64,000 nucleotides of DNA from Linanthus parryae (lineage: Eukaryota > Streptophyta > Magnoliopsida > Ericales > Polemoniaceae), in contig JALGPY010000003.1 in assembly GCA_023055425.1 (NCBI GenBank), forward strand, positions 52,437,891 through 52,501,890. The letters run 5' to 3'. Positions 13,403 to 24,628 of the stretch are shown piece by piece. The translations under genes and the position numbers were made by a program. Under the pieces are notes generated by a model. That model made no database searches. It saw only the letters and a program-made list of their open reading frames with translations, and was not told where the DNA came from. Numbering within the stretch: position 1 is the first letter of the stretch; each line of letters starts with the position of its first letter.

Positions 13403-14328
13403 CTAGAGCCAATCTGGCGCATCTCGTATGCCCATACTCCTAGTGTGCCCTTCATGCTTCCACTGCGTGAGAGGCTTTGTAAGCGGGTCTGACAGATTAT
13501 CATCTGTAGGAATCTTGCATATCCGAACGTCTCCTCTATCGATAATATTTCGAATGAGATGAAACTTCCTGAGTACGTGCTTGGACTTCTGGTGCGACCT
13601 GGGTTCCTTTGATTGCGTGATCGCCCATGTGTTGTCACAGAACAACTCGACTGGATCCGCAATGCTAGGGACCACACCAAGTTCAGAAAAAAACTTTCTG
13701 ATCCAAACAGCTTCCTTTGCTGCGCCATTGCATCAATGTACTCAGCCTCTGTTGAAGAATCAGCTACCGTCTCTTGCTTGGAACTCTTCCAGCTCACCGC
13801 TGCTCCATTCAGGCAAAACACATATCCCGATTGTGATCTAAAGTCATCTCTGTCGGTTTGGAAGCTTGCATCAGTGTAACCCCTTACACGCAACTCTTCC
13901 TCACCGCCAAATATCAAGAAAGCATCCTTAGTTCTTCTCAAGTACTTTAGGATGTTCTTGACTGCAATCCAGTGACTCTCACCCGGATTGGATTGGTATC
14001 TGCTTGTCATACTCAAGGCATATGACACATCTGGTCTAGTACATAACATGGCGTACATGATAGATAATATGGCCAAGGCATAGGGGATTCTACTCATGCG
14101 TTCCTTCTCAATCTCATTGGAGGGACAACCACTCTTCGAAAGAGTGATTCCATGTGACATGGGCAAGAATCCCTTCTTGGAATCTTGCATGTTGAACCGT
14201 TTCAACACCTTGTCAATATATGTACTCTGACTTAGGCCTAGCAACCTCTTAGATCTATCTCTATAGATCTTTATACCGAGTATATAGGCTGCTTCTCCTA
14301 AGTCCTTCATTGAGAAACACTTTCCCAG
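13403..14328 (-). pseudogene. Element A RT C-terminus and RNase H
   Basis: RNase H removes the RNA strand during reverse transcription. The frame reads GYTDASFQTDRDDFRSQSG (first catalytic Asp in YTDAS) and SSTEAEY (catalytic Glu). A frameshift near 13730, where the sequence differs from B by missing and changed bases (CCATTGCATCAAT against CCATTTGCAGCAAT), moves the rest into another frame that ends at 13403-13405. It is separated from the upstream RT frame by a TAG where B has a Trp codon (about 14329-14331). Broken, so presumably inactive. Confidence 0.88.
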
Positions 14329-15936
14329 CTAATCTTTAACAGATTGCAGCATGGGAATGTCGTTTCCAATGAGTAGTATGTCATCCACATACAAGACCAG
14401 AAAAGCAACAGAGCTCCCACTAACCTTCTTGCAGACACAAGACTCATCTTCGTTTCTGATGAAGCCAAACTCTTTGACCACTTCATCAAAACGTCGATTC
14501 CAACTCCTAGAAGCTTGCTTCAATCCATAAATGGATCGTTGCAGTTTACAAACTTTGTTGGCTTGCTTTGGATCCTCAAAACCCTTCGGCTGTATCATAT
14601 ACACGTCCTCGAGGAGATTCCCATAAAGGAATGCTGTTTTGACGTCCATCTGCCAAACTTCATAGTCGTGGTATGCTGCAATCGCAAGTAGGATTCGGAT
14701 GGATTTGGTCATAGCGACTGGTGAAAAGGTTTCGTTATAGTCAATACCATGAATCTGTCTGAATCCTTTAGCCACCAATCGGCCCTTATAGGTAATCACA
14801 TTACCATCCATGTCGATCTTCTTCTTGAAGACCCACTTGCACCCTATAGGTCGCGCCCCATCTGGTGGGTCCACCAAAGTCCATACTTTGTTGGTATACA
14901 TGGATTCCATCTCGGATCTCATGGCTTCCAGCCACTTCTGAGAGTCTGGGCCACTCATGGCCTCCTCATAGGTAGTAGGCTCATCATCTATGAGCATCGT
15001 GTAACCGGAATCGGTTACGAGAAGTCCATACCTCTCGGGTTCCTGGCGCACTCTACTAGATCTACGAAGCTCTTGTGTTACCTGAACAGGTTGCTCTACA
15101 ACTACTTGTGGTTCCTGTTCATGTTCCATAATCGGTTCAGTGATTTGTGGTTCTTGAACCTCTTCAAGTTCTACATTCCTCCCACTTGCTTCTTTAGAGA
15201 CAAACTCTCTTTCTAGAAACACGCCGGTCCGAGCAACAAACACTTTGTTCTCGGTTGGATTGTAGAAGTAGTATCCCTTAGTTTCCTTAGGGTACCCCAT
15301 AAATTTGCACTTACCCGATTTAGGCCCTAGCTTGTCTGATTGTAACCGTTTTACATAGACATCGCAGTCCCAAATCCGCATAAACGACAGTGTGGGACGC
15401 CTCCCACTCCACATCTCATATGGTGTCGTCATGACTGATTTAGATGGAACACGGTTAATGGTGAAAGTTGCACTTAATAGAGCGTAGCACCAAAATGATA
15501 ATGGAAGATCGGTTTGACACATCATAGATCGAACCATATCCAATAGGGTTCGATTCCTCCTCTCGGACACGCCATTCCATTGTGGCGTTCCGGGTGGAGT
15601 GAGTTGGGACACGATCCCACACTCTCTAAGATAGTCGTCAAACTCTTGGCTCAAGTATTCTCCTACACGATCCGATCGTAGAGCCTTGATACTTTTGCCA
15701 AGTTGCTTCTCTACTTCATTCTTGAATTCTTTGAACACTTCAAAGGATTCGGATTTAGCCCTCATAAGGTACACAAATCCATATCTACTGTAATCATCAG
15801 TAAATGTAATGAAGTAGACATAACAACCCCTGGCAGGCGTGGCAAATGGCCCACACACATCGGTATGTATGAGTGCCAATTGCTCACTAGTCCTCTTACC
15901 TTTCTTATTGAAAGGGGACTTTGTCATTTTTCCCAA
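14329..15936 (-). pseudogene. Element A integrase plus reverse transcriptase
   Basis: 535-codon minus-strand frame. The integrase core shows HTDVCGPF (first Asp), LRSDRVGEY (second Asp) and GVSERRNRTL (Glu), the D-D-E triad. The RT follows with KWVFKKK, ETFSPVAMTKSIR, QMDVKTAFL (motif A Asp) and YVDDILL (catalytic pair), all typical of copia. A stop at 14329 cuts RT before the connection domain. In the intact layout this belongs to one Gag-Pol polyprotein. An antisense frame of 155 codons at 14749-15216 is only a shadow. Confidence 0.92.
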
Positions 15937-16437
15937 TAAACAAGCCTCACATGTCTCTATGATTCAAAATCAAATGAGTCTAGTAATCCATCCTTATGGA
16001 GTCTAGATACACGTTTCTCATTTATGTGGCCTAAACGACAGTGCCATAAATAAGCAGGATTTAAATCATTTATTTTAATCCGCTTGGTATTAATGTTGTA
16101 GACATGATTGCTTAGATCAAAGACATAAAGTTCATTAAATAATTACGCACTAAAATAGTGAATATTATTTAAATAAAAAGGAACAACAATTGTTCTTTAT
16201 TGAAATAATAAAACCCTCCTTGTCCAAACAAGAAATAGAAATAATGTTTCTGCTCATAGCAGGCACAAAATAGCAATTATTTAATTCTAAAACTAATCCT
16301 AAAGGCGGAGATAGCTCGCACACGCCTATGGCCAACGCATCAACCTTTGGTCCATTCCCAACGCGCAGATCTACCTCTCCTTTAGCCAATCTTCTACTTC
16401 TCTTTAGATCCTGCATATTTCGACAAATATGAGATCC
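15937..16437 (-). pseudogene. Element A protease end and pre-integrase domain
   Basis: Continues after the protease active site. RVGNG and SISCLDKEG belong to the retropepsin, and YLWHCRLGH with a downstream Cys pair is the HHCC zinc domain before integrase. Relative to B an extra A near 16163-16171 and missing bases near 15955 break the frame. Confidence 0.82.
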
Positions 16438-17352
16438 TCATCCAGTATCTAATACCCATGATGTAGAGACAGTTGAATTGACATCTACAACAAAAATACC
16501 TGGTGGTGGTGGAATCACTATTCCAAGCCTCTTGTCCTCCAGATATTTTGGGCAGTTCCTCCTCCAGTGTCCAGGCTGACTGCAGTAGTGACACTCACCT
16601 TTATTCACACCTTTGGCAATGCCACCAACAAGCTTAAGGGCAGGTTCCTTGTTCTTGGAAACTGACTTGCCTTTGCCCTTGAAGGAAGAGGCAAACCTTT
16701 TGCCCTTTCCTTTCTGTACCATCATTATGGCCTTGCCCTTACCCTTGTTGATGCTCTGTTCAGCCGTACTTAACATATTGAGTAAATCTGGCAAGTGTTT
16801 AACGATCTCATTCATGTTATAGTTCATAATGAACTGTCCATAACTCTCGGGCAACGATTGCAACACGAGATCGGTTGCCAACTCTTGGCCGACCGGGAAC
16901 CCTAGTCGGGCGAGATTCTCCAAGTACCCGATCATTCGGAGTACATGGGGTCCCACCGGGTTCCCTTATGCCAGATGACACTTGAACATATCCTTAGAGA
17001 CCTCGTACCTCTCTACCCTCGCCTGCTCTTGGAAGAGCTGCTTTAGATGTTCGATCATATCGACAACATTCATGTTTTCGTGTTGCTTCTGAAGCTCAGA
17101 AGTCATGGTGCAAAGCATAAGGCAGGCCGCATCATTAGAGTCATAAACACGCTTTTGATACACCTTTAAGGCAGCAGGTTTTTGGTTCTCTGGACCTTCT
17201 GGAACATGCTCCTCTATTGCGTACAGTTTCTTCTCTTGCTTGAGAACAATTCTCAAGTTTCTGTACCAATCAAGAAAGTTGGCTCCAGAGAGCTTGTCCT
17301 TCTCAAGGACAGATCGTAGGGAATGTTGTGAACTCGATGAGTTGTTTGCCAT
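16438..17352 (-). pseudogene. Element A gag and start of protease
   Basis: Gag begins at an ATG (17350-17352) reading MANNSSSSQHSLRSVLEKDK, followed by LDWYRNLRIVLKQ, the conserved entry of plant copia Gag. The CCHC knuckle is CHYCSQPGHWRRNC, and the protease motif LDTG comes at the end. A stop (TAA at 16966-16968, in CHLA-stop-GNP) interrupts Gag, and a TGA directly after LDTG replaces a Cys codon present in B. Basic GKGK repeats lie between the helical domain and the knuckle. Start chosen because B has the same ATG and text. Confidence 0.9.
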
Positions 17353-19013
17353 TTGGAATTCTACAAAAAGGAAAATACGCAAGTTTTTAATATTTGTGAA
17401 TTTTTGACTATATTCAATAATGGCTAGTTTATCAAATATAGCTCTCACTATTATTCTACGGATTAATAACCCTCAAGATATTAATGCGGAAAATATCGTT
17501 ATATTTTCTAGTGGGCCAAGATCCATGTTTCATCTCTTTATGAGCTTGCCCTGGCAAGTCACCCATAATTTGACTACTTTAGGTAGGAACAATTCCAATT
17601 GCATCCTATATGCAACTCTTGGTTCAATTGGGCAAATAACTCCTTATTTATCCATCCATATGGATAATCCCAATTGATTGCCTCTAGGTTTCTTAATCAA
17701 ATTAATAGCCTAGTTGTGTTCAACCTCTTATCTAAACAATTTCACATTGTTACGTGCCATCGCATTCCATCATTATGAACCAAGTTGCCATTCTTTGGCA
17801 CGCACGAACTTGATAAATGATGATGATAATGAGTGTTCAAATAACGAGAAGGTAAGAACACAATATTTGACTTTTGAAGGATTTTAGATTCAATTTTTAA
17901 TTTTTTTTTTTGATCAATATCAACTAATCTATCTATTTGAGTTTGGGCACAACTCCAAATAATAGATCCGGGTTGTCTAATTATCTTATTATCCTAATTG
18001 CATGCATCATCCATACACCAACCACACAATAATAAGACAATAAAATAAACAACCACAAAACAGAAATTAAACGTGATGTGGATATGGCCTTTTCTAGACT
18101 AAGATAATTCCAAGCCAATGGAATTATCTATGAACCCTAAAACAAGCACGTCTCCATGCGTCTTGATCTTTTGGTCCATCCTTCATAGTCATGTGGAATG
18201 CTCCATGCTCCATCTTTTGTGGCTTCTTTGGCTTTGGGCTTCTTTTCTTCAATCTTGGCTAACAATCTACTTTATCTAGCACTAGCTAACTTCTATACTA
18301 AATAAAATAAATCCCACAAGTTGAGAAAACAAAATGGCACGCAGGCCATAAAACCCTAATTAATTATTACAATTAATTGATCAGCTCGCAGGCCGTAAAA
18401 CCAAATCACAAAATTAAACATCCACATCAAAACACATCCTAAGGCCATATCCAATCACCATGCGATTTGCACATAAACAGTTAAAATCCAATTTTAACGC
18501 GCTTGGTCAATTTTAATTGATTTTAGGATTTCTAGGGTTAAAACGGTCCATGGGCCCAACAATCAAATTGCCCGGGCCCAATAAGGTGAAGCATAAGGCC
18601 CTAGGGCCGGCCTGGCCCAAAACCCACAAGCCTAGGCCGCGGGTTAGGGCCGCCCGACCCCTAGGGCGGCCAAGCTTGGGCGGCAAGCAAGGGGGGCGGT
18701 CCCTAGGGGGGCCGAACCTCCTTATGGGAGTTGTTTCCAAAACAACTCCCTTGCTTGGTGCCCAAGTTTGGTTGTTTCCTTGTTTTGGAAGAACTCCTTC
18801 TTCCACAAGGATGCCCAAACCATAGATCTAAGATCCTAAAATTTCTCAAACTCACCAATTCATGCATCCAATGCAAAAATTGGATCTTGTTATGATTAAT
18901 TATTGACAAATTGCATCCCATGCTTGATTTGTCTTGTTTTAAGCGATAAACAATCAAATTAAGGTGTAAAACAACTAAAACGTAACACATAAACCACGTT
19001 TATGCTCTACGAC
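17353..19013 (-). other. Element A long leader
   Basis: About 1.66 kb between the primer site and gag, shared with B and C in the same arrangement, so it is part of the family. It has no supported reading frame. A GC-rich block at about 18545-18720 is full of GGGCC/GGCCC and CCCTAGG palindromes and is likely to fold strongly in RNA. Packaging or translation control is possible but is inference. Confidence 0.7.
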
Positions 19014-19030
19014 CTGTGGCTCTGATACCA
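19014..19030 (-). other. Primer binding site of element A
   Basis: Minus strand TGGTATCAGAGCCACAG, complementary to the 3' end of plant initiator tRNA-Met, one base from the LTR. Confidence 0.93.
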
Positions 19031-19031
19031 C

Positions 19032-20460
19032 TGTAGGGTTTTGATTCATGGATGCGCAACGGAAACACAAACAATCATAAAACCATGCAAAGCCCTCCAA
19101 GGATCACAAGTCAAGAGACATAACGATGGTAAGGGTAAGAAATCAATAACACACCTTAGGGTTCTCCTTTAATGACTTTAAATGCGAATTGTGTCACGTT
19201 CTCTATGGTTGATCCACGCCTAGAGTTGATCCTAGAATCTCCCAAGTCCTTGGTGCTAGCCCGGAAGAGGAAGAGGAAGAAGAATCACGCAAAACGAGAC
19301 CCAAAGGAGGGCTCTCGGCCTCCTTGTGGCCGACGGGGACGGGCGGCGGCAAGAGGGGCGGGCGGCTCCTCTTGTTTCTTGCTCTCTCTCCTTTTGTTCT
19401 CTCCCACTCTTGTTATGTTCAATAATGAGCATAAGTTATATGGGAAGGAAGGAAGGAAGGTCCTTTATATAGTCCAACAACTCCTTGCAAACTACCTAAA
19501 GGACTTATTCTAGTCCTACTAGAATTCAATTTAGTCCCTTCCTTGCAAATTAGTCCCTACTAAGTTTGCAAGGTTTTGCAAAGTGATCCTTCTAATTAAT
19601 TAATCCAATTAATTAATTCCCAAATCTATTTCAACTCTATGTAGTGTGTGGTCCCATAGGTTCTATCTAGTTGGTAGCAACTATTTGCTAATATGGAGCG
19701 GTTTCTAGCAAAACATCCATTCTAGCCAACTAATAGAATAGTCATCTTGACAACCTTTGTACAAGTAATTGTCACATCCCTTTGTCTCTATATCCGGATT
19801 GGACACGAGACATACAAGTCACACTCGTATATCCAATCCATAGTTTCTCGATCCATGGGAATAGCCTTATTCGTGCAATTAACATCAATATCCCATATTG
19901 ATTTATTTGAGTCTGGCCAGACATTCTATAAGCACTATCCCTCGAGTGGTCTAGGATATTTGCTCCCGTTATGTGGGAGGGACAAATCCTATCTACGTCA
20001 CTACGATCTCTAAGCTTGCTTCTTATTGTTTCTAGTACACGCCTTTATAACTAGCCAGTTACGGTGTAGCGTTTGACGTTACCAAAATCACAATAATCCA
20101 CAACTAGAATATCTAGTGACTTCAAGTCTAAGGATGACAATATCATTGCACTGCGAGAAGCGCTTGTGACTCAACATAACGTGTATTTAGCCTTCTCGGA
20201 GTTGGGTCAATCCAGTGCAACATTCCCTAATGCACACCTATGTGTTGGATCGTGATATCTCCATATCAACCCAACCCCATATTGGTCTATAGATGATTGT
20301 CCCATTAATCATTATAACTGACTAGGGATATTTAAGATAAACAACACAATTGTAAATCTAAGGACTTCATTATATTAAATATCCCATAAATAATAAATGA
20401 ATTTCTAGCCACAAATAATTCATACTAAACTAGATTGCCTCTAGGGCATCTATTCCAACA
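19032..20460 (-). repeat. Element A LTR, right (5' LTR)
   Basis: From TGTAGGGTTTTGATTC to CTATTCCAACA. As the 5' LTR it should hold the promoter; the TATA box is annotated separately at 19463. A GGAAGGAAGG microsatellite lies just before it. Confidence 0.96.
19463..19471 (-). promoter_or_regulatory. TATA box of element A 5' LTR
   Basis: Minus strand TATATAAAG, placed centrally in the LTR, about 430 bp from the LTR 3' end. The same TATA lies in all LTRs of A, B and C. Promoter role inferred from position. Confidence 0.55.
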
Positions 20461-20488
20461 CCATGTTGGTTTCCTCATAACCCACTTG
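20461..20488 (-). pseudogene. Element C pol remnant between A and the hAT element
   Basis: 28 bp piece of C's RT region left between two insertions. It corresponds to the part of A's pol around CCATGTCGATC...CCCACTTG (about 14810-14837), which shows that both insertions hit the same short stretch. Confidence 0.7.
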
Positions 20489-21264
20489 TGGGGATGGCAA
20501 TGGGTCGGATTCGGATCGGATCCACCTATATCCATATCCGAATCCGATCAAAATATGTGGATCCATATTCGATCCAAATCCGACCGGACTCTAAACGGAT
20601 TCGGATCGAATACGGACCGGATTAAATTTCCAATATCCGTATTCGATCCGACAATTCAAATCTCCAGACGGATCTGATTCGGATCCAGATTCAGATTTTG
20701 AGCATTTTTTTAGAAGATGAGCATTTCTTTACTTCTCATTAAATATACACAACAAATTCAAAAAAATAGGTAAAAATCACACCAAAAAAAATCTGTCTGA
20801 AAAAGTGAAAATATATTAAAAATATTTTACCAACATGACAAACATAAATCCACCAAGAAATATAAGCAATCCACTCAGAGGTTTTAGGCACCAATAATGT
20901 CTAAAATTGTCTACAAATTCAATCAAAACAACACTAAAATTGTCCATAACCATAGCCGAATATTTTCTTCAACCCTGAAAACATAATGTGTAGTGATCTG
21001 TGAATGTGTTTATGTATACGTAGGTACAAACATAATTGTTTATAACTCTAAGGGTATTTTCGTAAAACTATGTGTGTTCGGATTCTTTCGGGTCGGATAT
21101 CCATCGGATATCCTAATATATTCGGATCGAATCCGGATACGGATCGGATTTTGATTTTTAATATCCATATCCGATCCATTTTAAAATGGATCGGATTCGA
21201 ATTTGATCAATTCGGATCGAATCACTCGGATTTCGGATCGGATCGAACCGCATTGCCATCCCTA
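20489..21264. mobile_element. hAT-like non-autonomous DNA transposon
   Basis: 776 bp insertion in C with an 8 bp duplication CCCACTTG (20481-20488 and 21265-21272). The ends are inverted: left TGGGGATGGCAATG and right, read on the minus strand, TAGGGATGGCAATG (13 of 14 identical). An 8 bp duplication plus a TAGGG-type end fits the hAT superfamily. Both subterminal parts consist of degenerate CGGATCGGAT/ATCCGAATCCG units, in opposite directions, leaving an AT-rich centre. No transposase frame. A 9 bp duplication (Mutator type) is possible only if the outer A is counted, but the 8 bp reading makes the ends match better. Confidence 0.82.
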
Positions 21265-22985
21265 CCCACTTGCACCTTTCAGGTGGTTCCAACAAAGTCC
21301 ATACTTAGTTGGTTTACATGGATTCGATTTTATATCCCATGACTCCTAGCCATTTCTGAGAGTCTGGCCTATACGTGGCCATCTCATAGGTTATAGGCTC
21401 ATCTCGATGAGCAATATATTACGGGTTATGAGAAATCCTCATTTCTCTAATCCCTCGATATATCCTATCTGACCTACGAGGTTCTTGTGTTTTCTAAGTA
21501 GGCTCAACAACACCTTGTGATCCTGCTCATGTTCCATCAAAGGGATCAATGTTCTGTTGTGGTTCTTGAACTTTTCAAGTTCGACTGTCCTCCCACTGTT
21601 TCTTTTAGAGACAATCTCTACCTAGAAACACTGTGGTTCGAGAAATAAACAGTTTGTTCTCGATTAGGTTGTAGAAATAATATCCTTTTCAGGATATACC
21701 ACAAAACATTTATCTGAATTGGGTCCAAGTTTATTTGTAAATTCTTTTACATAAACTTCATAACCCCAAATCTTTATGAATGACATACTAGGACACTTCC
21801 TAGTCCATATCTCATATGGCGTTTTTCACAATCTGTTTTGATGGAATAAGGTTAAGGGCGAAATTTGGTGTAATTAGAACATAGCCCCCAAAAGTAAACT
21901 AGAAGTTTTGTTTGACTCATCATGGACCGAACAGTGGCCTACAAGGTCCGAACTCTCCTCTTAGAAATTCCAAACCCATGTGGCGTGCTAGGTGGAGCGA
22001 GTTTTGGATTATATCCAACACTCCCATAGATTCTTGTCAAACTCTTGGCTTAAGTACTCTTCACTACGATCCAATCGTAGAGCCATGATACTTTTTCCAA
22101 ACTGGCTTTCTACTTCATTTCCGAATTCATTGAACAATTCAAAGGATTCTGATTTGTTTCTTCATAAGATACACAAATCCATATTTCTCTGATCCTCATC
22201 TAGTATCATATAATCTTGATGATGAGATAGACACATTGAATTTTTATAACAAGAATGCCTAAATTGGAATTCACAATTCCATTATTACTTACTTCCAGGT
22301 ACTTTGGGTAGTCTCTCTTCCTCTACACCACCTATGGGACTCCAAGGCAACTTGGTTTTAGCAACATGCTTGCTTTATACCCATGGGGTCGGCGCAAACC
22401 ATTTTCCCTTTCCCATGTTGTTAACTATTAACAGCTTTGTCCATGCCCATTATTAGTGTTTTGTTTAGTGATTCTCAATCATATTGAGTAAATCTCCTTT
22501 GAACGAAACTATAATTGCATCCACTGCAATTCTTGGTCCACTTGGGTGAATAACCGTTTATTCTTTATCTATCTCATAGATAATACCCATTCACTAATAT
22601 TTCAATCATATTGAATTAGCTTTTTTGCATAACGCAAAGTGGAGCAACACTTCAAACCTTTCATGTCTACCTCCCTCTATTGAAAGAGCTTCATTCAATG
22701 TATGATCATATCATACGTCTCCATGTTTCTCTTCTTACTTCCAAAGCTCAGAGTTTATGGCAGCTAACATGAGGCAAGTCATAACCAAAGAACAGTTATT
22801 TGGTGTTCCTTTCATAGGTTTTAGTGTGTTTTGGTAGTCGGTGGAAGAGAACTTTATGTTCTACGAAGTACAACAAATTCTCTTTTGTTTGAGAACGATT
22901 CTCAATTTTATACCAGTCTAGAAAATAGATAAAGTCGTGTTTTGTTTGTTTAATGCCATGGGTATATAACATAATAGGATTCTGC
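21265..22985 (-). pseudogene. Element C pol to gag remnant
   Basis: Minus-strand remains from RT (starting with CCCACTTGCACCTTTC) through integrase (about 21870-22200) to gag (about 22280-22985). The order follows A, but protease and pre-integrase parts are largely missing, which explains C's shorter length. No long open frame remains. Confidence 0.75.
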
Positions 22986-24610
22986 AAAGTTTGTGACATT
23001 TTAACTATATTTAACAAGGACTTAAATTGTTAAACATAGCTCCCACTATTTTACTACTGATTAATAACCCTCAAGATATTAATGCGGAAAATATCCTTAT
23101 ATTTTGTAGTGGGCCAAGATCCATGTTTCATTTCCTAATGAGCTTGCTTTGGCAAGTCACCCATAATTTGACTACTTTAGGTACGAACAATTCCAATTGC
23201 ATCCCATACAACTCTTGGTTCAATTGGGCAAATAACTCCATATTTATCCATCTTTATGGATAATCCCAATTGGTTGTTTCTAGGTTTTAATCATATTAAT
23301 AGCCTAGTTGTGTTCAATCTCTTATTTGAACAATTGCACATTACTTGTTTGTGCCATCGCATTTCATCATTATGAACCAAGTCGCCTTGCTTTGGAATGC
23401 ACGAACTTGATAAATCATGATGATAATGAGTGTTTAAATAACAAGAAGGCAAGAACTCAATATTTGAATTTTGAGGGATTTTTCAATTCAATTTTAATTG
23501 TTTTGTTGATCAATATAAACTAATCTATCTATTTGAGTTTGGGCACAACTCCAAATAACAGATTCGAGTTGTCTAATTATCTTCGTATCCTAATTGCATG
23601 CATCATCCATACACCAACCACAAAATAATAAGACAATAAAATAAACAACCACAAAATGAAATTAAACGTGATGTGAATATGGCCTTTTCTAGACTAAGAT
23701 AATTCCAAGCCAATGGAATTATCTATGAACCCTAAAAGCAAACACATCTCCATGCGTCTTCATCTTTTGGTCCATCCTTCATAGTCATGTGGAATGCTCC
23801 ATGCTCCATCTTTAGTGGCTCCCTTTGGCTTTGGGCTTCTTTTATTCAATCTTTGCTAACAATCTATTCTATCTAGTTCTAGCTAACAACAATACTAAAT
23901 AAAATAAATCTCACAAGTTGAGAAAAAAAATGGCTCGCATGCCATAAAACCCTAATTAATTATTACAATTAATAGATCAGCTCGCAGGCCGTAAACCAAA
24001 CCACAAAATTAAACAATCACACCAAACCACATCCTAAGGCCATATCCAATCACCACGCGAATAGCACATAAACAGTTAAAATCCAATTTTAACGTGCTTG
24101 GTCAATTTTAATTGATTTTAGGAATTTTCTAGGGTTAAAACAGTCCATGGGGCCCAACAATCAAATTGCCCGGCCCCAAAAGAGGACCGCCAAGGCCTTG
24201 GGCCGGCCGGCCCCTAGCCCACACGGCTAGGCTGCGGGCTAGGGCTGCCCCGGCCCCTAGGCCTTGCCTTGCTTGGGTGGCAAGCAAGGAGGGGCGGTCC
24301 CCTAGGGGGGCGAACCTCCTTTGGGAGTTGTTTCCAAAAAAAACTCCCTTGCTTGGTGCCCAAGTTTGGTTGTTTCCTAGTTTGAAAAGAACTCCTTCTT
24401 TCATAGGATGCCCAAACCCTAGATCTAAGATCCTAAAATTTCTCAAACTCACTAATTCATGCATCCAATGCAAAAACTAGGTCTTGTTATGATTGATTAT
24501 TGACAAATTGCATCATATGCTTGATTTGTCTTGTTTTACGCGATAAACAATAAATTTAAAGTGTAAAACAATCAAAACGTAACACATAAACCACGTATAT
24601 GCTCTACGAC
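22986..24610 (-). other. Element C leader
   Basis: Counterpart of the long leaders of A and B, including the AATGCGGAAAATATCCTTAT block near 23083 and the GC-rich palindromic block at 24160-24320. No supported gene. Confidence 0.7.
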
Positions 24611-24627
24611 CTGTGGCTCTGATACCA
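24611..24627 (-). other. Primer binding site of element C
   Basis: Minus strand TGGTATCAGAGCCACAG, intact despite the decay of the coding part, one base from the LTR. Confidence 0.9.
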
Positions 24628-24628
24628 C

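Larger units (their letters stand above)
11956..20460 (-). mobile_element. Element A, full-length Angela-like copia retrotransposon
   Basis: Complete 8,505 bp element on the minus strand. Two LTRs of 1,433 and 1,429 bp, a perfect 5 bp duplication CCATG (11951-11955 and 20461-20465), a primer site complementary to initiator tRNA-Met, and a polypurine tract are all present. The LTR 5' end on the minus strand reads TGTTGGAATAGATGCCCTAG, close to the Angela/BARE-1 type. Gag, protease, integrase, RT and RNase H are recognisable in the usual copia order, but several stops and frameshifts break the frame. Inserted in pol of element C. Confidence 0.96.

Noticed and set aside
14749..15216. 155-codon plus-strand ORF, also seen at 57805-58272
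   Set aside because: It is antisense to the RT region of elements A and B. It looks conserved only because the two elements are near-identical; no start context or family match.
18517..18825. Overlapping ORFs of about 100 codons on both strands in the GC-rich leader block
   Set aside because: Low-complexity GC-rich sequence yields long open frames by chance; the frames are not kept in the same place in B and C.
19014..19030. tRNA-like sequences next to LTRs
   Set aside because: These are 12-18 bp primer binding sites complementary to a tRNA 3' end, not tRNA genes; no cloverleaf could be found around them.
20489..21264. Mutator-type element with 9 bp duplication
   Set aside because: The ninth base (A) is better explained as part of the right terminal repeat TAGGGATGG; with 8 bp the two ends agree in 13 of 14 positions, as in hAT elements.
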